Part shown: piece by piece, positions 43,031 through 51,735 of the stretch
How positions within the stretch are numbered: position 1 is the first letter of the stretch
How the letters are laid out: each line of letters opens with the position of its first letter
Assembly: GCF_012641465.1 (NCBI RefSeq)
Contig: NZ_JABAIK010000007.1
Coordinates: 124,001-188,000, forward strand
From: Vibrio agarilyticus
GTDB lineage: Bacteria > Pseudomonadota > Gammaproteobacteria > Enterobacterales > Vibrionaceae
Direction of reading: 5' to 3'
DNA: 64,000 nt
Position numbers and translations under genes: made by a program
Notes under the pieces: generated by a model
Told to the model about the DNA's origin: nothing
What the model saw: the letters and a program-made list of their open reading frames with translations, nothing else
Databases searched by the model: none

Positions 43031-44320
43031 TTAATGCAATTTCAAATTCGGTCGTAGCACTCGATTGATGCGACTCACCAGCATAATCAATCCGGTTTTT
43101 ACCACACCATGCAACGCCATTTGGTGCATTCGATACAGCGAAATATAGACGACTCGAGCAATGCGCCCTTCGACCATCATCGACCCCTTAGTGAGATTCC
43201 CCATCAAGCTGCCGACTGTTGAAAAGCGACTGAGTGAGACTAATGAACCGTGATCTTTATAGATGTAATCTTTTAACGGTTTATTATTCAACTTCGCCAT
43301 AATATTTGTGTAAGCGTGACTCGCCATTTGGTGCGCCGCCTGCGCGCGCGGGGGAACAAAACTGCCATCAGGTTGAGTGCATTGCGCCAAATCACCGATA
43401 ACAAAAATATCGTCATCTCGCGTTGTTTGCAGCGTTCCCTTCACCACCAACTGATTGATGCGGTTAGTTTCCAACCCAGCGATATCTTTAATGAAATCTG
43501 GTGCCTTAATGCCAGCGGCCCAAACCATGATCTGCGCTGGAATTTTTTCGCCATCTTTGGTGGTCAATCCATCTGAATCAGCCTGAGTGACCATAGTTGC
43601 AGTGCGAACGTTCACACCGAGTTTAACCAGCTCATGGTGCGCTGCGGTCGAAATTCGTGGCGGCAACGCCGGCAAAATACGTTCACCGGCTTCAACCAAA
43701 CTCACCTTCAATTTGGTTGAGTCTAAGTCGCCAAAGCCATAGCTGTGCAACTCTTTAATCGCATTATGCAGTTCTGCTGATAACTCAACACCCGTCGCAC
43801 CAGCGCCCACGATAGCGATATCCACTGTCCCCTGCCCATTTTTTGCGTGCAGCTTTAGAAATTCGTTATTCATTTCTGTACGAAATCGGTCAGCTTGCTC
43901 TGGGCTATCCAAAAAGATGCAATGTTCACGAACGCCTGGCGTATTAAAATCATTTGAGGTTGAGCCAATTGCCATAACCAACACGTCATAATCGAGTTCG
44001 CGGCTGGGCATCAACAATTCACCTTCATCATCCAATAACGGACTGAGTGTGATGGTTTTATTCTCGCGATCAATCGCCGCCAAACTACCAAGCTGAAACT
44101 CAAAACCGTGATTACGAGCGTGCGCACGATAGCTTAACGCATCCACCCCCTCATCGAGCGAACCAGTTGCCACCTCGTGAAGTAACGGCTTCCACAAATG
44201 GCTGGCATTACGATCCACTAACGTCACTTGCGCGCGATTTTTTCGACCCAAGGTTCGGCCAAGTTTTGTCGCGAGCTCGAGTCCACCTGCGCCTCCACCA
44301 ACAACAATAATTCGAGTCAT
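43031..44320 (-). CDS. ndh: Type II NADH:quinone oxidoreductase
   Basis: A 429-residue single-subunit NADH dehydrogenase. The FAD motif [11 protein letters not shown] is near the N-terminus and a second nucleotide motif, [10 protein letters not shown], near 165. V-I-G-D-L-A-Q closes the FAD site, and the amphipathic C-terminus attaches to the membrane. It oxidises NADH without pumping protons. ATG 44320 has GAGGGA six bases upstream; a 39-codon extension is rejected. An FNR box lies 333 bases upstream, consistent with anaerobic repression as known for ndh. Confidence 0.95.
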   Translation of the reverse strand: MTRIIVVGGGAGGLELATKLGRTLGRKNRAQVTLVDRNASHLWKPLLHEVATGSLDEGVDALSYRAHARNHGFEFQLGSLAAIDRENKTITLSPLLDDEGELLMPSRELDYDVLVMAIGSTSNDFNTPGVREHCIFLDSPEQADRFRTEMNNEFLKLHAKNGQGTVDIAIVGAGATGVELSAELHNAIKELHSYGFGDLDSTKLKVSLVEAGERILPALPPRISTAAHHELVKLGVNVRTATMVTQADSDGLTTKDGEKIPAQIMVWAAGIKAPDFIKDIAGLETNRINQLVVKGTLQTTRDDDIFVIGDLAQCTQPDGSFVPPRAQAAHQMASHAYTNIMAKLNNKPLKDYIYKDHGSLVSLSRFSTVGSLMGNLTKGSMMVEGRIARVVYISLYRMHQMALHGVVKTGLIMLVSRINRVLRPNLKLH

Positions 44321-44842
44321 ACAACATCCCTCTAAAATAACAAAATGAAAAATAAGGCTGGGTACGGCCAGTCGAACGCGAGCGTCGCTCAAGCGTTTAT
44401 GTCCTGGCAACCTGACGCTATACCGCTGAAACTTCAAGTAGGACGCGTATATAACGCCGCGTTATGTGAGCACTTCGTGGACACAGATAAAACTAACTGG
44501 CTGAAAATTCGATAGTTAGAGTCTTTAAGATTGAGGTAAATAATAAGATGACATTGAATGCCTCTACCTAAACAACTTAACGTTGCTGCTGCAAATTACG
44601 CTACTGGTTCAAATGACAAATCTACGGCGAGTTCACTCGCTCTCAATTTTTTTTGATATTTATCAAATTATTTTGCACAAAATCATTATATAGGCCGCGC
44701 TACATCACGCAAGCAAAATCCCACACGAAAAATGTTAATTGAGCAAAATTTATTACAAACAATGACAAAACAATCAACAACAGGCTTTTGAATGCAACAT
44801 AAGCAAGTTGCAGCCTTGCTGCAACTTTAAGTTTGACGGGAA
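44321..44842. other. Long ndh upstream region with ERIC remnants
   Basis: No gene is seen. Scrambled pieces of ERIC are recognisable: an ACTTCAAGTAGGACG end near 44432-44446, a GTGAGCACTTCGTGGAC body piece near 44466, and a CTAAACAACTTAACGTTGC end near 44569. An FNR box lies at 44653. The right part (44690-44840) is AT-rich without clear signals. Confidence 0.5.
44653..44666. promoter_or_regulatory. FNR binding site
   Basis: TTGATATTTATCAA is a perfect match to the FNR consensus TTGAT-N4-ATCAA. It lies upstream of ndh and downstream of ycfP, so ndh is the likely target. Confidence 0.75.
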
Positions 44843-45382
44843 TTACGCGTTCTTAAACGCTTTAATGGTTTGAAGGTGGTGAGAGAGTTGTTTGAATTTA
44901 TGACCTTGCTGCTCATCCCACACGATAGGATAAGTGGCACCCAGCGTTTCTGCCGTCACTTGATTGTTATGAATCTCATCGTTACGCGACAAGATCACCA
45001 TGCATTTATCGCGATTTTTGTCGCGAAATTGTGTGACGCATTTGGTCGCAATATCTTGATACTCTTCAGGTCTGTCGATACGACCTTGCATATTTTGCTC
45101 TGGGTGCAGATTTGGATTGATCATCACCTGCTTAATACCACACAAAAAGCCAATACGCTCGGCCCAGTACGCACCAAGACCAACCCCGCAAACCAATGGC
45201 GCAGGATCGTCGGATGCCTCAATTGCCTTATGCACTTCTTTTAACAAATGCGCCATATCATGCTTAGGGTGTAATGTGCTGTAGTTGACAAAACGAACAT
45301 CTGGGTCGATAAACTGCAGCTGCAATACCTTTTCATGGTTACCAGGGCTTGTGGAATCAAAGCCATGCAAATAGATAATCAT
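44843..45382 (-). CDS. ycfP: YcfP-family alpha/beta-hydrolase-like protein
   Basis: A 179-residue protein of the UPF0227 family. I-I-Y-L-H-G-F-D-S-x-S-P-G-N-H-E-K-V, [17 protein letters not shown] and I-L-S-R-N-D-E are diagnostic and nearly identical to E. coli YcfP. The nucleophile elbow reads G-V-G-L-G rather than G-x-S-x-G, so esterase activity is doubtful. ATG 45382 has AAGGAGAG upstream; GTG 45388 is less likely. Upstream of ndh, as in E. coli. Confidence 0.93.
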   Translation of the reverse strand: MIIYLHGFDSTSPGNHEKVLQLQFIDPDVRFVNYSTLHPKHDMAHLLKEVHKAIEASDDPAPLVCGVGLGAYWAERIGFLCGIKQVMINPNLHPEQNMQGRIDRPEEYQDIATKCVTQFRDKNRDKCMVILSRNDEIHNNQVTAETLGATYPIVWDEQQGHKFKQLSHHLQTIKAFKNA

Positions 45383-45499
45383 GATCACTCTCCTTGTAAA
45401 ACGGTATTCTTGTAATCTACCACGATTCCTATGGCTTTTCCGATAACGGCTATCTACACTGCCACAAAATAGTGATCAAAAGCGTAAAATCTCTTCAAA

Positions 45500-45985
45500 T
45501 TACGGTTGGAATATCGCGGCGGAATTTAGTTGCGCGTCCTTGATTTTGACTCGAAACTGCGACGCTTGAACCACAGGCGCAATCGCGGACAGGGTAATAG
45601 ACTCTTCAGATAGGACTAATGTGGTTTGCCACGGGCTCGGCTCGACCACCTCGAGTCCCTGGTCATCGTACCAATAAAACCGATATTCAAGTTCGACAGG
45701 GGTGTTAAAGCGATTTTTCAACACAACACTGGCCTGGGTACGATTTCGAACTTGATGCTGGGTTTCACTCACCAGCTCAAAACGCGCCGCAAGCATGCTA
45801 TCAACGAAAAAGACACTACGATCTCCTTGATCAATGGCAAGAGTCGCGGTTTCGTCGGGGTTACTCGCACACCCCAACAGACTCACCAACAATAGCCAGA
45901 TACTGCCTTGCAACCCGAACCGGCTTAGCAAAGCTCCTTGTGATAAAGACCGTTTTCGTCGCATTGTCCACATAACAAGCTTCAT
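45500..45985 (-). CDS. ycfL: YcfL-family lipoprotein (DUF1425)
   Basis: A 161-residue lipoprotein. The lipobox L-L-G-C lies near residue 39, after a basic and hydrophobic segment. The mature beta-rich domain has L-E-Y-R-F-Y-W-Y-D-x-x-G-L-E-V and T-L-S-A-I-A-P motifs of DUF1425. The long N-terminus before the signal makes the start uncertain; ATG 45985 has GAGGTGG upstream. In E. coli ycfL is followed by lpoB; here lpoB, thiK and nagZ are missing between ycfL and ycfP. Probably outer-membrane or periplasmic. Confidence 0.82.
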   Translation of the reverse strand: MKLVMWTMRRKRSLSQGALLSRFGLQGSIWLLLVSLLGCASNPDETATLAIDQGDRSVFFVDSMLAARFELVSETQHQVRNRTQASVVLKNRFNTPVELEYRFYWYDDQGLEVVEPSPWQTTLVLSEESITLSAIAPVVQASQFRVKIKDAQLNSAAIFQP

Positions 45986-46319
45986 TACCACCTCGCATAC
46001 TTTTGTCATATCCATCAAAGTAAGTCAGTGTTCAAAAATCGTGCTCAGGAAGTCAATAAGTGACCACCCATGAAACGGAAGAAACACAGGGCAAAAGATA
46101 AAGATATTGCTAACGCCTTTCGTGTTTCGCGATACCCACACAACTTAAAGATGCAACTTCAACAGGTGGATGAGTCCAGTATGGCACCATACATAAAGAA
46201 CGTGAAGTTGCAGCTTGGCGACAAGCGGGGAAAGGTAATTCGGCAGCGTGGGGCATTGAGATACTTTGGAAGAGAACAATCGTGCTAGCGCACTAGGCCA
46301 GCACGACATTGCTCTGCGC
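45986..46319. other. Intergenic region with ERIC-like inverted repeat
   Basis: No gene is accepted here. TGCAACTTC (46152-46160) and GAAGTTGCA (46204-46212) are inverted copies resembling ERIC ends, with a CCCACACAACTTAAAG stretch just before. A plus-strand frame across it translates repeat DNA. Confidence 0.4.
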
Positions 46320-46679
46320 TTAATCGTCGAGAGAAACCACGAGTGGGCCGAACGGCTTGCCTCCCAGCAAATGCATGTGAATATGATAAACCTCCTGGCC
46401 GCCATGAGCATTGCAATTGACAATCAGACGGTAGCCATCTTTGTCAATCCCTTCTTCGCGCGCAAGACGCCTTGCGACTGAAAACATCCGGCCCATCATC
46501 AGCTCATCGTCTTCGGTGACATCATTGACGGTTGGGATAAGCTTATTGGGTACAATCAGAATATGCGATGGCGCGCGCGGGCTAATGTCGCGAAATGCAG
46601 TGACCAAGTCGTCTTGATACACGATGTCAGAGGGGATCTCTTTACGAATAATTTTACTAAAAATGGTTTCTTCAGCCAT
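46320..46679 (-). CDS. hinT: HIT-family purine nucleoside phosphoramidase
   Basis: A 119-residue HIT protein. It begins [15 protein letters not shown] and carries the histidine triad H-I-H-M-H-L near residue 100, with the N-A-H-G-G-Q-E-V segment before it. It hydrolyses AMP-linked phosphoramidates such as lysyl-AMP. The ATG at 46679 has GGAG upstream; longer frames are rejected. It heads the hinT-ycfL series. Confidence 0.95.
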   Translation of the reverse strand: MAEETIFSKIIRKEIPSDIVYQDDLVTAFRDISPRAPSHILIVPNKLIPTVNDVTEDDELMMGRMFSVARRLAREEGIDKDGYRLIVNCNAHGGQEVYHIHMHLLGGKPFGPLVVSLDD

Positions 46680-47040
46680 ATTAACTCCAAATACTGAGGG
46701 GCAAAAATTTTCCATATCGCCAGTATGCGCCACGGTCTAGCAGCAAACAATAAAAATACAGTGCACTTAACAAAATTCACTAACCATATAATGCTATTAC
46801 TTTTTTTGCTCACTGAGTCATAAAAAACCTTTCCGGCACTGAATACAATCATAGCCAATACGATAATAATTAAGACATTAGACGTTAATTCTTTTCTTTG
46901 TGATTCGATAGAAATCGGTCCTCATCGCAGTTAGTTTTCCCTTTCACGATCGCGCCGAAACACCACAACACTCTATCTTGAGCACAAATGGAAGAATCAC
47001 TTACCGTCATGTTTATCCACGAGTGGGGGATAGGGAAATC
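46680..47040. other. Divergent promoter region of hinT and the chemoreceptor
   Basis: No gene or repeat is seen. A GCCGAAA near 46954 is only weakly like the -10 of a flagellar sigma-28 promoter. An in-frame TTG at 46978 would extend the chemoreceptor by 21 residues without a ribosome site. Confidence 0.4.
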
Positions 47041-49032
47041 ATGCAAGGATCAGTAATAAAGAGAATGTACGCGGGCTTCGCATTAATCATTGTGCTGTTT
47101 GCGTTCACCATCACAATCATGCTTCGCAGCACCAGTCAGATTCATAGCAATTTCGAGACCGTGAGTAATACCTCACTGCCTCTAGTCACCATATCAAACC
47201 AAACCAGCGTCGACCTCCTCTCTGCCGATAAATCGTTTAAAGATTTTCTCACAACCCAAAGTAGTTCGCGTATGGATGAACTGCTGGCGCTCTTTGGCGA
47301 GCAACGAAAACGCTTTCAGCAGACAATCAATCAGCTAACCAAAGCGGCGCAAGCCTACCCATCGCTTAGCGATGAGATAAAGCAGTTAAAAGCCATCGAA
47401 GAAGGCTATTTTACTGAAGCGCAAGAAGCGATGAACAATTACCAAGCGATGTTTGCCGCGCAAAGCCAAGTGCAACAGTCTGTGCGCAGCTTTCAAAAAC
47501 AGCACAGCGACCTTACCTTAGGTATGAAAGCGGCGGTGGACAATCAAGATAAAATCGCCGTTAAAGTGATGGCAAACAGCTATTTTGCCAAACTTAAAGA
47601 CGCGGAAGTTGCCACATCAGATGCTCTGGCAAGCACTGATATCGAATTTGTTCTAAAAGCAATTGCCACTAACCGCAAAGCCGCCACTCATCTGAATTAC
47701 GCATTCCGCGGCTTGGCGACACAAATGCCGTCACTGAACGACGATTTCAAAGCGCCTGTTGAACAGTTTACTCTTGATATTGGCCAGCGTGGTGGCGTTC
47801 TTGATCAACATGCAAACTATTTAACCGCTCGAAACGCGCTGTATGACAATATCTCAAGCTTAACGCAAACCGTTGATACTGCGATGGAGATCTTAGCTGG
47901 TTTTCAAGATGCAGCGACTATAAGCTTAAACGCATCGTTAGCAGAAGCGGGTGAGGTTTATCAAGAGGGGGTAATTAAAGCGATTGGTATTGGCGTTATT
48001 GTTACACTTTTTGCTGCGGCAATTGGCTACCACATTTCTCACGCAGTTCGCTCTCCTTTGACTCATATTTTGCGCACACTAGAAGCGCTTACTGAAGGCG
48101 ATATGACCCAGCGCATCGACATTCGTTATAACAATGAATTTAGTCGCGTTTCGAGCCACATCAATAGCTTGGCAGATAACCTTCACAACATTATCGAACA
48201 GCTCAATGACGCGGCGAAAAATTTAACGCAAACCGCCACTGCCAACGAAAATACCTCATCAAAAACACAGTCGCAGCTAAGCCAACAACGTGAACAAACG
48301 GCCAGCGTCGCGACAGCTATGACTGAAATGGCCCATTCGGTTCAAGAAGTGGCTCAAAGCGCTCAATCCTCATTAGAGTTAGTACATCGCGTGGAAGTGG
48401 CGTCACAGTCTGGACGCGATGTTATGTCAAGTAACATCTCAACCATTCATCAGTTAGAATCACGCCTCAATGAATCTGTTGACGCGGTCGCCGAACTGCA
48501 ACGCATGAGTGGTCAAATTGGCTCGATTCTCGATGTGATCAGCAACATCGCTGAGCAGACCAATTTGCTGGCGCTCAATGCCGCCATCGAAGCTGCGCGC
48601 GCTGGAGAGCAAGGTCGCGGATTTGCCGTAGTGGCCGATGAAGTGCGAGTGTTGGCATCAAAAACCACCCAATCGACGACCGAAATCGAAACAATGATCA
48701 GCAATTTGCAATCGAGCTCACGCTCGGCAAGCAAGGTTATTGAAAGCTGCATGTCAGAGATGGATCTCTCAGTAGAACAAGCCTCAAAAGCCAACCAAGC
48801 GATGGAAGAGATCCAAGCGCTGATCATCGAAATCAGTCAAATGAGCACTCATATTAGCCAAGCGGCTGGCGAGCAAAGTGAAACCTCAACGGTCATTGCG
48901 CAGAATATTGAAGAGATCAATCATATTGCCGATCAGAGCTACCATGCGATGGAAGATATTACCCACGCCAGCCAAAATCTAACCGTATTGGCAAGCAAGC
49001 AGTCGATACTGGTTGATCGATTTAAAATCTAG
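47041..49032 (+). CDS. Methyl-accepting chemotaxis protein
   Basis: A 663-residue chemoreceptor. The first helix (about 10-30) is followed by a helical periplasmic sensor domain (about 35-315), a second helix (about 318-340), a HAMP domain (about 342-395) and the long signalling coiled coil. The hairpin tip [18 protein letters not shown] is near residue 500. It signals through CheA/CheW to the flagellar motor. The all-helical sensor does not reveal the ligand. ATG 47041 has an AGGGA-type site. It has its own terminator and matches VC1898 in position next to the CARF nuclease. Confidence 0.93.
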   Translation: MQGSVIKRMYAGFALIIVLFAFTITIMLRSTSQIHSNFETVSNTSLPLVTISNQTSVDLLSADKSFKDFLTTQSSSRMDELLALFGEQRKRFQQTINQLTKAAQAYPSLSDEIKQLKAIEEGYFTEAQEAMNNYQAMFAAQSQVQQSVRSFQKQHSDLTLGMKAAVDNQDKIAVKVMANSYFAKLKDAEVATSDALASTDIEFVLKAIATNRKAATHLNYAFRGLATQMPSLNDDFKAPVEQFTLDIGQRGGVLDQHANYLTARNALYDNISSLTQTVDTAMEILAGFQDAATISLNASLAEAGEVYQEGVIKAIGIGVIVTLFAAAIGYHISHAVRSPLTHILRTLEALTEGDMTQRIDIRYNNEFSRVSSHINSLADNLHNIIEQLNDAAKNLTQTATANENTSSKTQSQLSQQREQTASVATAMTEMAHSVQEVAQSAQSSLELVHRVEVASQSGRDVMSSNISTIHQLESRLNESVDAVAELQRMSGQIGSILDVISNIAEQTNLLALNAAIEAARAGEQGRGFAVVADEVRVLASKTTQSTTEIETMISNLQSSSRSASKVIESCMSEMDLSVEQASKANQAMEEIQALIIEISQMSTHISQAAGEQSETSTVIAQNIEEINHIADQSYHAMEDITHASQNLTVLASKQSILVDRFKI

Positions 49033-49100
49033 ATGCTGAGACAAATTTAACTCACTGCTGACATACCACTCCGTATTCGCGGTAATTTAAATCAAGTGAT

Positions 49101-49130
49101 AAGGGCGATAATCATATCGCCCTTTTTTAT
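49101..49130 (+). terminator. Terminator after the chemoreceptor gene
   Basis: AAGGGCGAT pairs with ATCGCCCTT around a 6-nt loop and is followed by T6 in all. It separates the chemoreceptor from the CARF-nuclease gene. Confidence 0.85.
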
Positions 49131-49253
49131 GCTTGCGTTACTTGAATATATTTCGGGCTATCAATAAAAAACTGCAATTTCAGCAAAAACTGAGTATAAC
49201 TGGAATGTCGCCCAAACGCGGGGTTCGCTCATGCATCATTATAAGGATAATTT

Positions 49254-50414
49254 ATGGCCGTTCATGTAGGTATTATCGATCAAGACCCGATTCGGCTCGT
49301 CACCCCTTTATTGGACAGCCAACTGACCAGTTCTCATATGGTGTTTATCGGTGATCAAACACAGTCTGACAGCTATGAACGTTTAAAATCCGTGCTTGCC
49401 GCGCGTGGGATCAGCTGCGAGTTCTTTATTATCCCTGCAGCAACGAACACTTCGCTGATTAAGCAAGCAATTCAAACTCTAGCGGAAGACCTTAAGCAAC
49501 GTGGTGAGAAAGTGAAATTCAATGCCAGTTGCGGTTTACGTCATCGCCTACTCTCAGCCTATGAAGTGTTTCGTACTTATCATTGGCCTATTTTTGTGGT
49601 CGAACCCAATAGCGATAAACTTTGCTGGCTTTATCCAGACGGGCGCCAAGATACTCAGGTGCAAGATCATATCACCATCAATGACTACCTCACTATTTTT
49701 GGTGCGCGTGGCGAATTCAGTACCATAGAGCTGCCGCCTCAACTTGATCAGCAGCTCTACCTATTGGGTGAGCGTTGGGCAAGTAACGCCCTTGAGCTTG
49801 GTCCGGGTCTTGCGACATTGAACTATCTTGCTACGACTTGCCGTAAAGAACAAAAACTGGATGTCACGCTGTCAGAAAAACAGCAAGGGTACCGCGAGCT
49901 AAACATGCTTATCACCGATCTGGTTGCCGCGAACATAGCGGAATACGACCAAGGTGTACTGACGTTTGCCAATGAAGAAGCGAGGCGATTTTCAAATGGT
50001 GAGTGGCTTGAAAGTCTCGTACACAGCACCGTCAAACAAATTCAAGACGACCTCCCTACCATTCAAGATCACTCACTGAATGTGCAGGTCTATCGCCAAA
50101 TTGGTGAACGTGAAGTGCGCAATGAGTTGGACGTGGCATCCGTGGTCAATAACAAACTCCACATCATCGAATGCAAAACCAAAGGAATGCTCGACGATGG
50201 CGATGACACCCTATACAAATTAGAATCACTGCGCGACTTACTCGGAGGATTGCAAGCGCGTGCCATGCTGGTCAGCTTCCGGCCGCTACGCCACAATGAC
50301 ATCACTCGAGCGCAAGATTTGGGCCTTGCTCTGATAGGCCCAGATGAATTAAAGAACTTGCGTCACCATCTGCAAGAGTGGTTTGCACAAGCCGGTGGCC
50401 GTGATGGTATTTAA
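49254..50414 (+). CDS. Stand-alone CARF-domain nuclease (DUF1887, VC1899/Card1 family)
   Basis: A 386-residue protein. The N-terminal CARF (Rossmann-like) domain is at about 1-150, with V-G-I-I-D-Q-D at the start and F-N-A-S-C-G-L-R-H-R after the third strand. A winged-helix linker follows (about 165-240), then a PD-(D/E)xK nuclease domain. Its catalytic set is visible: G-E-W-L-E (about 248-252), N-E-L-D-V (Asp about 292) and I-I-E-C-K-T-K (Glu about 306, Lys about 308). The family includes V. cholerae VC1899 (PDB 1XMX) and the cyclic-oligoadenylate-activated Can2/Card1 nucleases of type III CRISPR systems. No cas gene or CRISPR array is in this window. Confidence 0.88.
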   Translation: MAVHVGIIDQDPIRLVTPLLDSQLTSSHMVFIGDQTQSDSYERLKSVLAARGISCEFFIIPAATNTSLIKQAIQTLAEDLKQRGEKVKFNASCGLRHRLLSAYEVFRTYHWPIFVVEPNSDKLCWLYPDGRQDTQVQDHITINDYLTIFGARGEFSTIELPPQLDQQLYLLGERWASNALELGPGLATLNYLATTCRKEQKLDVTLSEKQQGYRELNMLITDLVAANIAEYDQGVLTFANEEARRFSNGEWLESLVHSTVKQIQDDLPTIQDHSLNVQVYRQIGEREVRNELDVASVVNNKLHIIECKTKGMLDDGDDTLYKLESLRDLLGGLQARAMLVSFRPLRHNDITRAQDLGLALIGPDELKNLRHHLQEWFAQAGGRDGI

Positions 50415-50456
50415 CACCGCCCTGCTATATACCTAACTAGTTGGTTTTAAGTGATA

Positions 50457-50488
50457 AAAAAATGCCCCGACACTTCGGGGCATTTTTT
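50457..50488. terminator. Bidirectional terminator between the CARF nuclease and udp
   Basis: AAAAAATGCCCCGA pairs with TCGGGGCATTTTTT around the loop CACT, giving T-runs on both strands. An ERIC element begins at its right edge. Confidence 0.88.
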
Positions 50489-50625
50489 ATACCCAAACAA
50501 CTTGGAGGTGCAGGTAGGCGGCAAACGAACAAAGCCTCTGAGCACTTCGTGAACATAGACGAACTATGTGATGAGGTTTGTGAGAGTTAGCCAACAACGC
50601 TGCAGCTTCAAGTAGAACGGGTATA
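50488..50625. repeat. ERIC element (copy 3)
   Basis: It runs from TATACCCAAACAACTTGGAG to a GACGGGTATA-type end (AGAACGGGTATA). Slightly longer than 127 bp in the middle. It fills the gap between the terminator and the udp 3' end. Confidence 0.88.
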
Positions 50626-50638
50626 CATCGACTGTCTG

Positions 50639-51403
50639 CTAATTCGTTAATAAGTGGCGCGCAGCAGTAACAACCGCCGTAATAGAGCGCGCCTCGACCT
50701 CTTTCAAGGTTTGATGATCGGGGATCTCATTGTGAGTTCGGTTCACAATCACGCCCGCCACACAACCTGCGCGAAGACCTGAACTGGCACACATGGTGAG
50801 CAAGGTTGCCGATTCCATTTCATAATTCAACACCCCCATAGATTGCCACTCTTCCATTGACCCTTGGAAACGACGTACCACACGACCATTAAACGTATCG
50901 TAACGCTCTTGACCGGGATAAAACGTATCGCTCGATGCAGTAATACCAATATGGACGGGAACATTGAGTGTGTCGACGGCCGCTTTCATAGCTGTTGTCA
51001 CTTCAAAATCGGCAACCGCAGGAAATTCCATTGGCGCAAAGTGCAGGCTCGCGCCATCAAGGCGGACAGAGCCAGTAGTGATGATCATATCCCCCACATT
51101 CACATGGGGTTGAATCGCCCCTGTCGTCCCCACTCGTAAAAACGTTCGCACGCCAAGCTGAGCCAACTCTTCAACCGCTATCGACGTAGACGGGCCACCA
51201 ATACCCGTAGAGCAAACCACGACACTGTGCTCACCAATATTGGCTCGGTATAACGTGTATTCACGATGCGATGCCAAAAATTGTGGATTCTCCATCTGAT
51301 TGGCAATCTTCTCCACGCGAGCAGGATCCCCGGGAATAATTGCTAATGTTGCACCATTAAGATCGGCTTCAGTAATACCTAAATGAAAAACAGTGTGAGA
51401 CAT
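50639..51403 (-). CDS. udp: Uridine phosphorylase
   Basis: A 254-residue nucleoside phosphorylase. V-F-H-L-G-I-T at the start, [31 protein letters not shown] and N-Y-E-M-E-S-A-T-L are uridine-phosphorylase signatures; length is normal. It splits uridine with phosphate to uracil and ribose-1-phosphate in pyrimidine salvage. A CRP-like site lies 286 bases upstream, with an ERIC element between it and the start codon. Confidence 0.96.
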   Translation of the reverse strand: MSHTVFHLGITEADLNGATLAIIPGDPARVEKIANQMENPQFLASHREYTLYRANIGEHSVVVCSTGIGGPSTSIAVEELAQLGVRTFLRVGTTGAIQPHVNVGDMIITTGSVRLDGASLHFAPMEFPAVADFEVTTAMKAAVDTLNVPVHIGITASSDTFYPGQERYDTFNGRVVRRFQGSMEEWQSMGVLNYEMESATLLTMCASSGLRAGCVAGVIVNRTHNEIPDHQTLKEVEARSITAVVTAARHLLTN

Positions 51404-51429
51404 AAAAAAGCTCCTTAAGCATCATTATT

Positions 51430-51565
51430 TACCCAACCCACTTGAAGATGCTGCCAGGCAACCAGCGAGCAAAGCCTCTGAGCACTTCATAAACCTACAC
51501 AAACGATGTGATGAGGTTTGTGAGTGCCACTCAATACCACTGCACCTTCAAGTGCGACGGGTATA
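51430..51565. repeat. ERIC element (copy 4)
   Basis: Its left end is slightly decayed (TTACCCAACCCACTTGAAG) and its right end is CACCTTCAAGTGCGACGGGTATA-like. It lies entirely in the probable 5' UTR of udp. Confidence 0.85.
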
Positions 51566-51688
51566 ACGGGGGACGTTTTGGCACCCAATAGGCACCGTGC
51601 ACTCACTTCACTTTATCTAACTTAGCCCAACTTCATTGTTATCTCGATCACGACGTTAAAATGAAATATTAATTTAATTGCACAAAAA

Positions 51689-51704
51689 AGTGATGCAAAT
51701 CACG
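51689..51704. promoter_or_regulatory. CRP-like site upstream of udp
   Basis: AGTGA-TGCAAA-TCACG matches 8 of 10 bases of the CRP consensus TGTGA-N6-TCACA. The udp gene is known to be CRP-controlled in enterics. The site lies on the udp side of the gap after zntA; the region 51566-51735 holds nothing else clear. Confidence 0.6.
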
Positions 51705-51735
51705 AATCGCTCGCATTTTCACTGTTTCAGATAAT

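Noticed and set aside
44321-44437. 39-codon N-terminal extension of ndh
   Set aside because: It has no ribosome site, whereas ATG 44320 has one and gives the normal N-terminus at the FAD motif.
46070-46288. 72-codon plus-strand frame between ycfL and hinT
   Set aside because: It has no ribosome site, and its middle translates ERIC-like repeat sequence.
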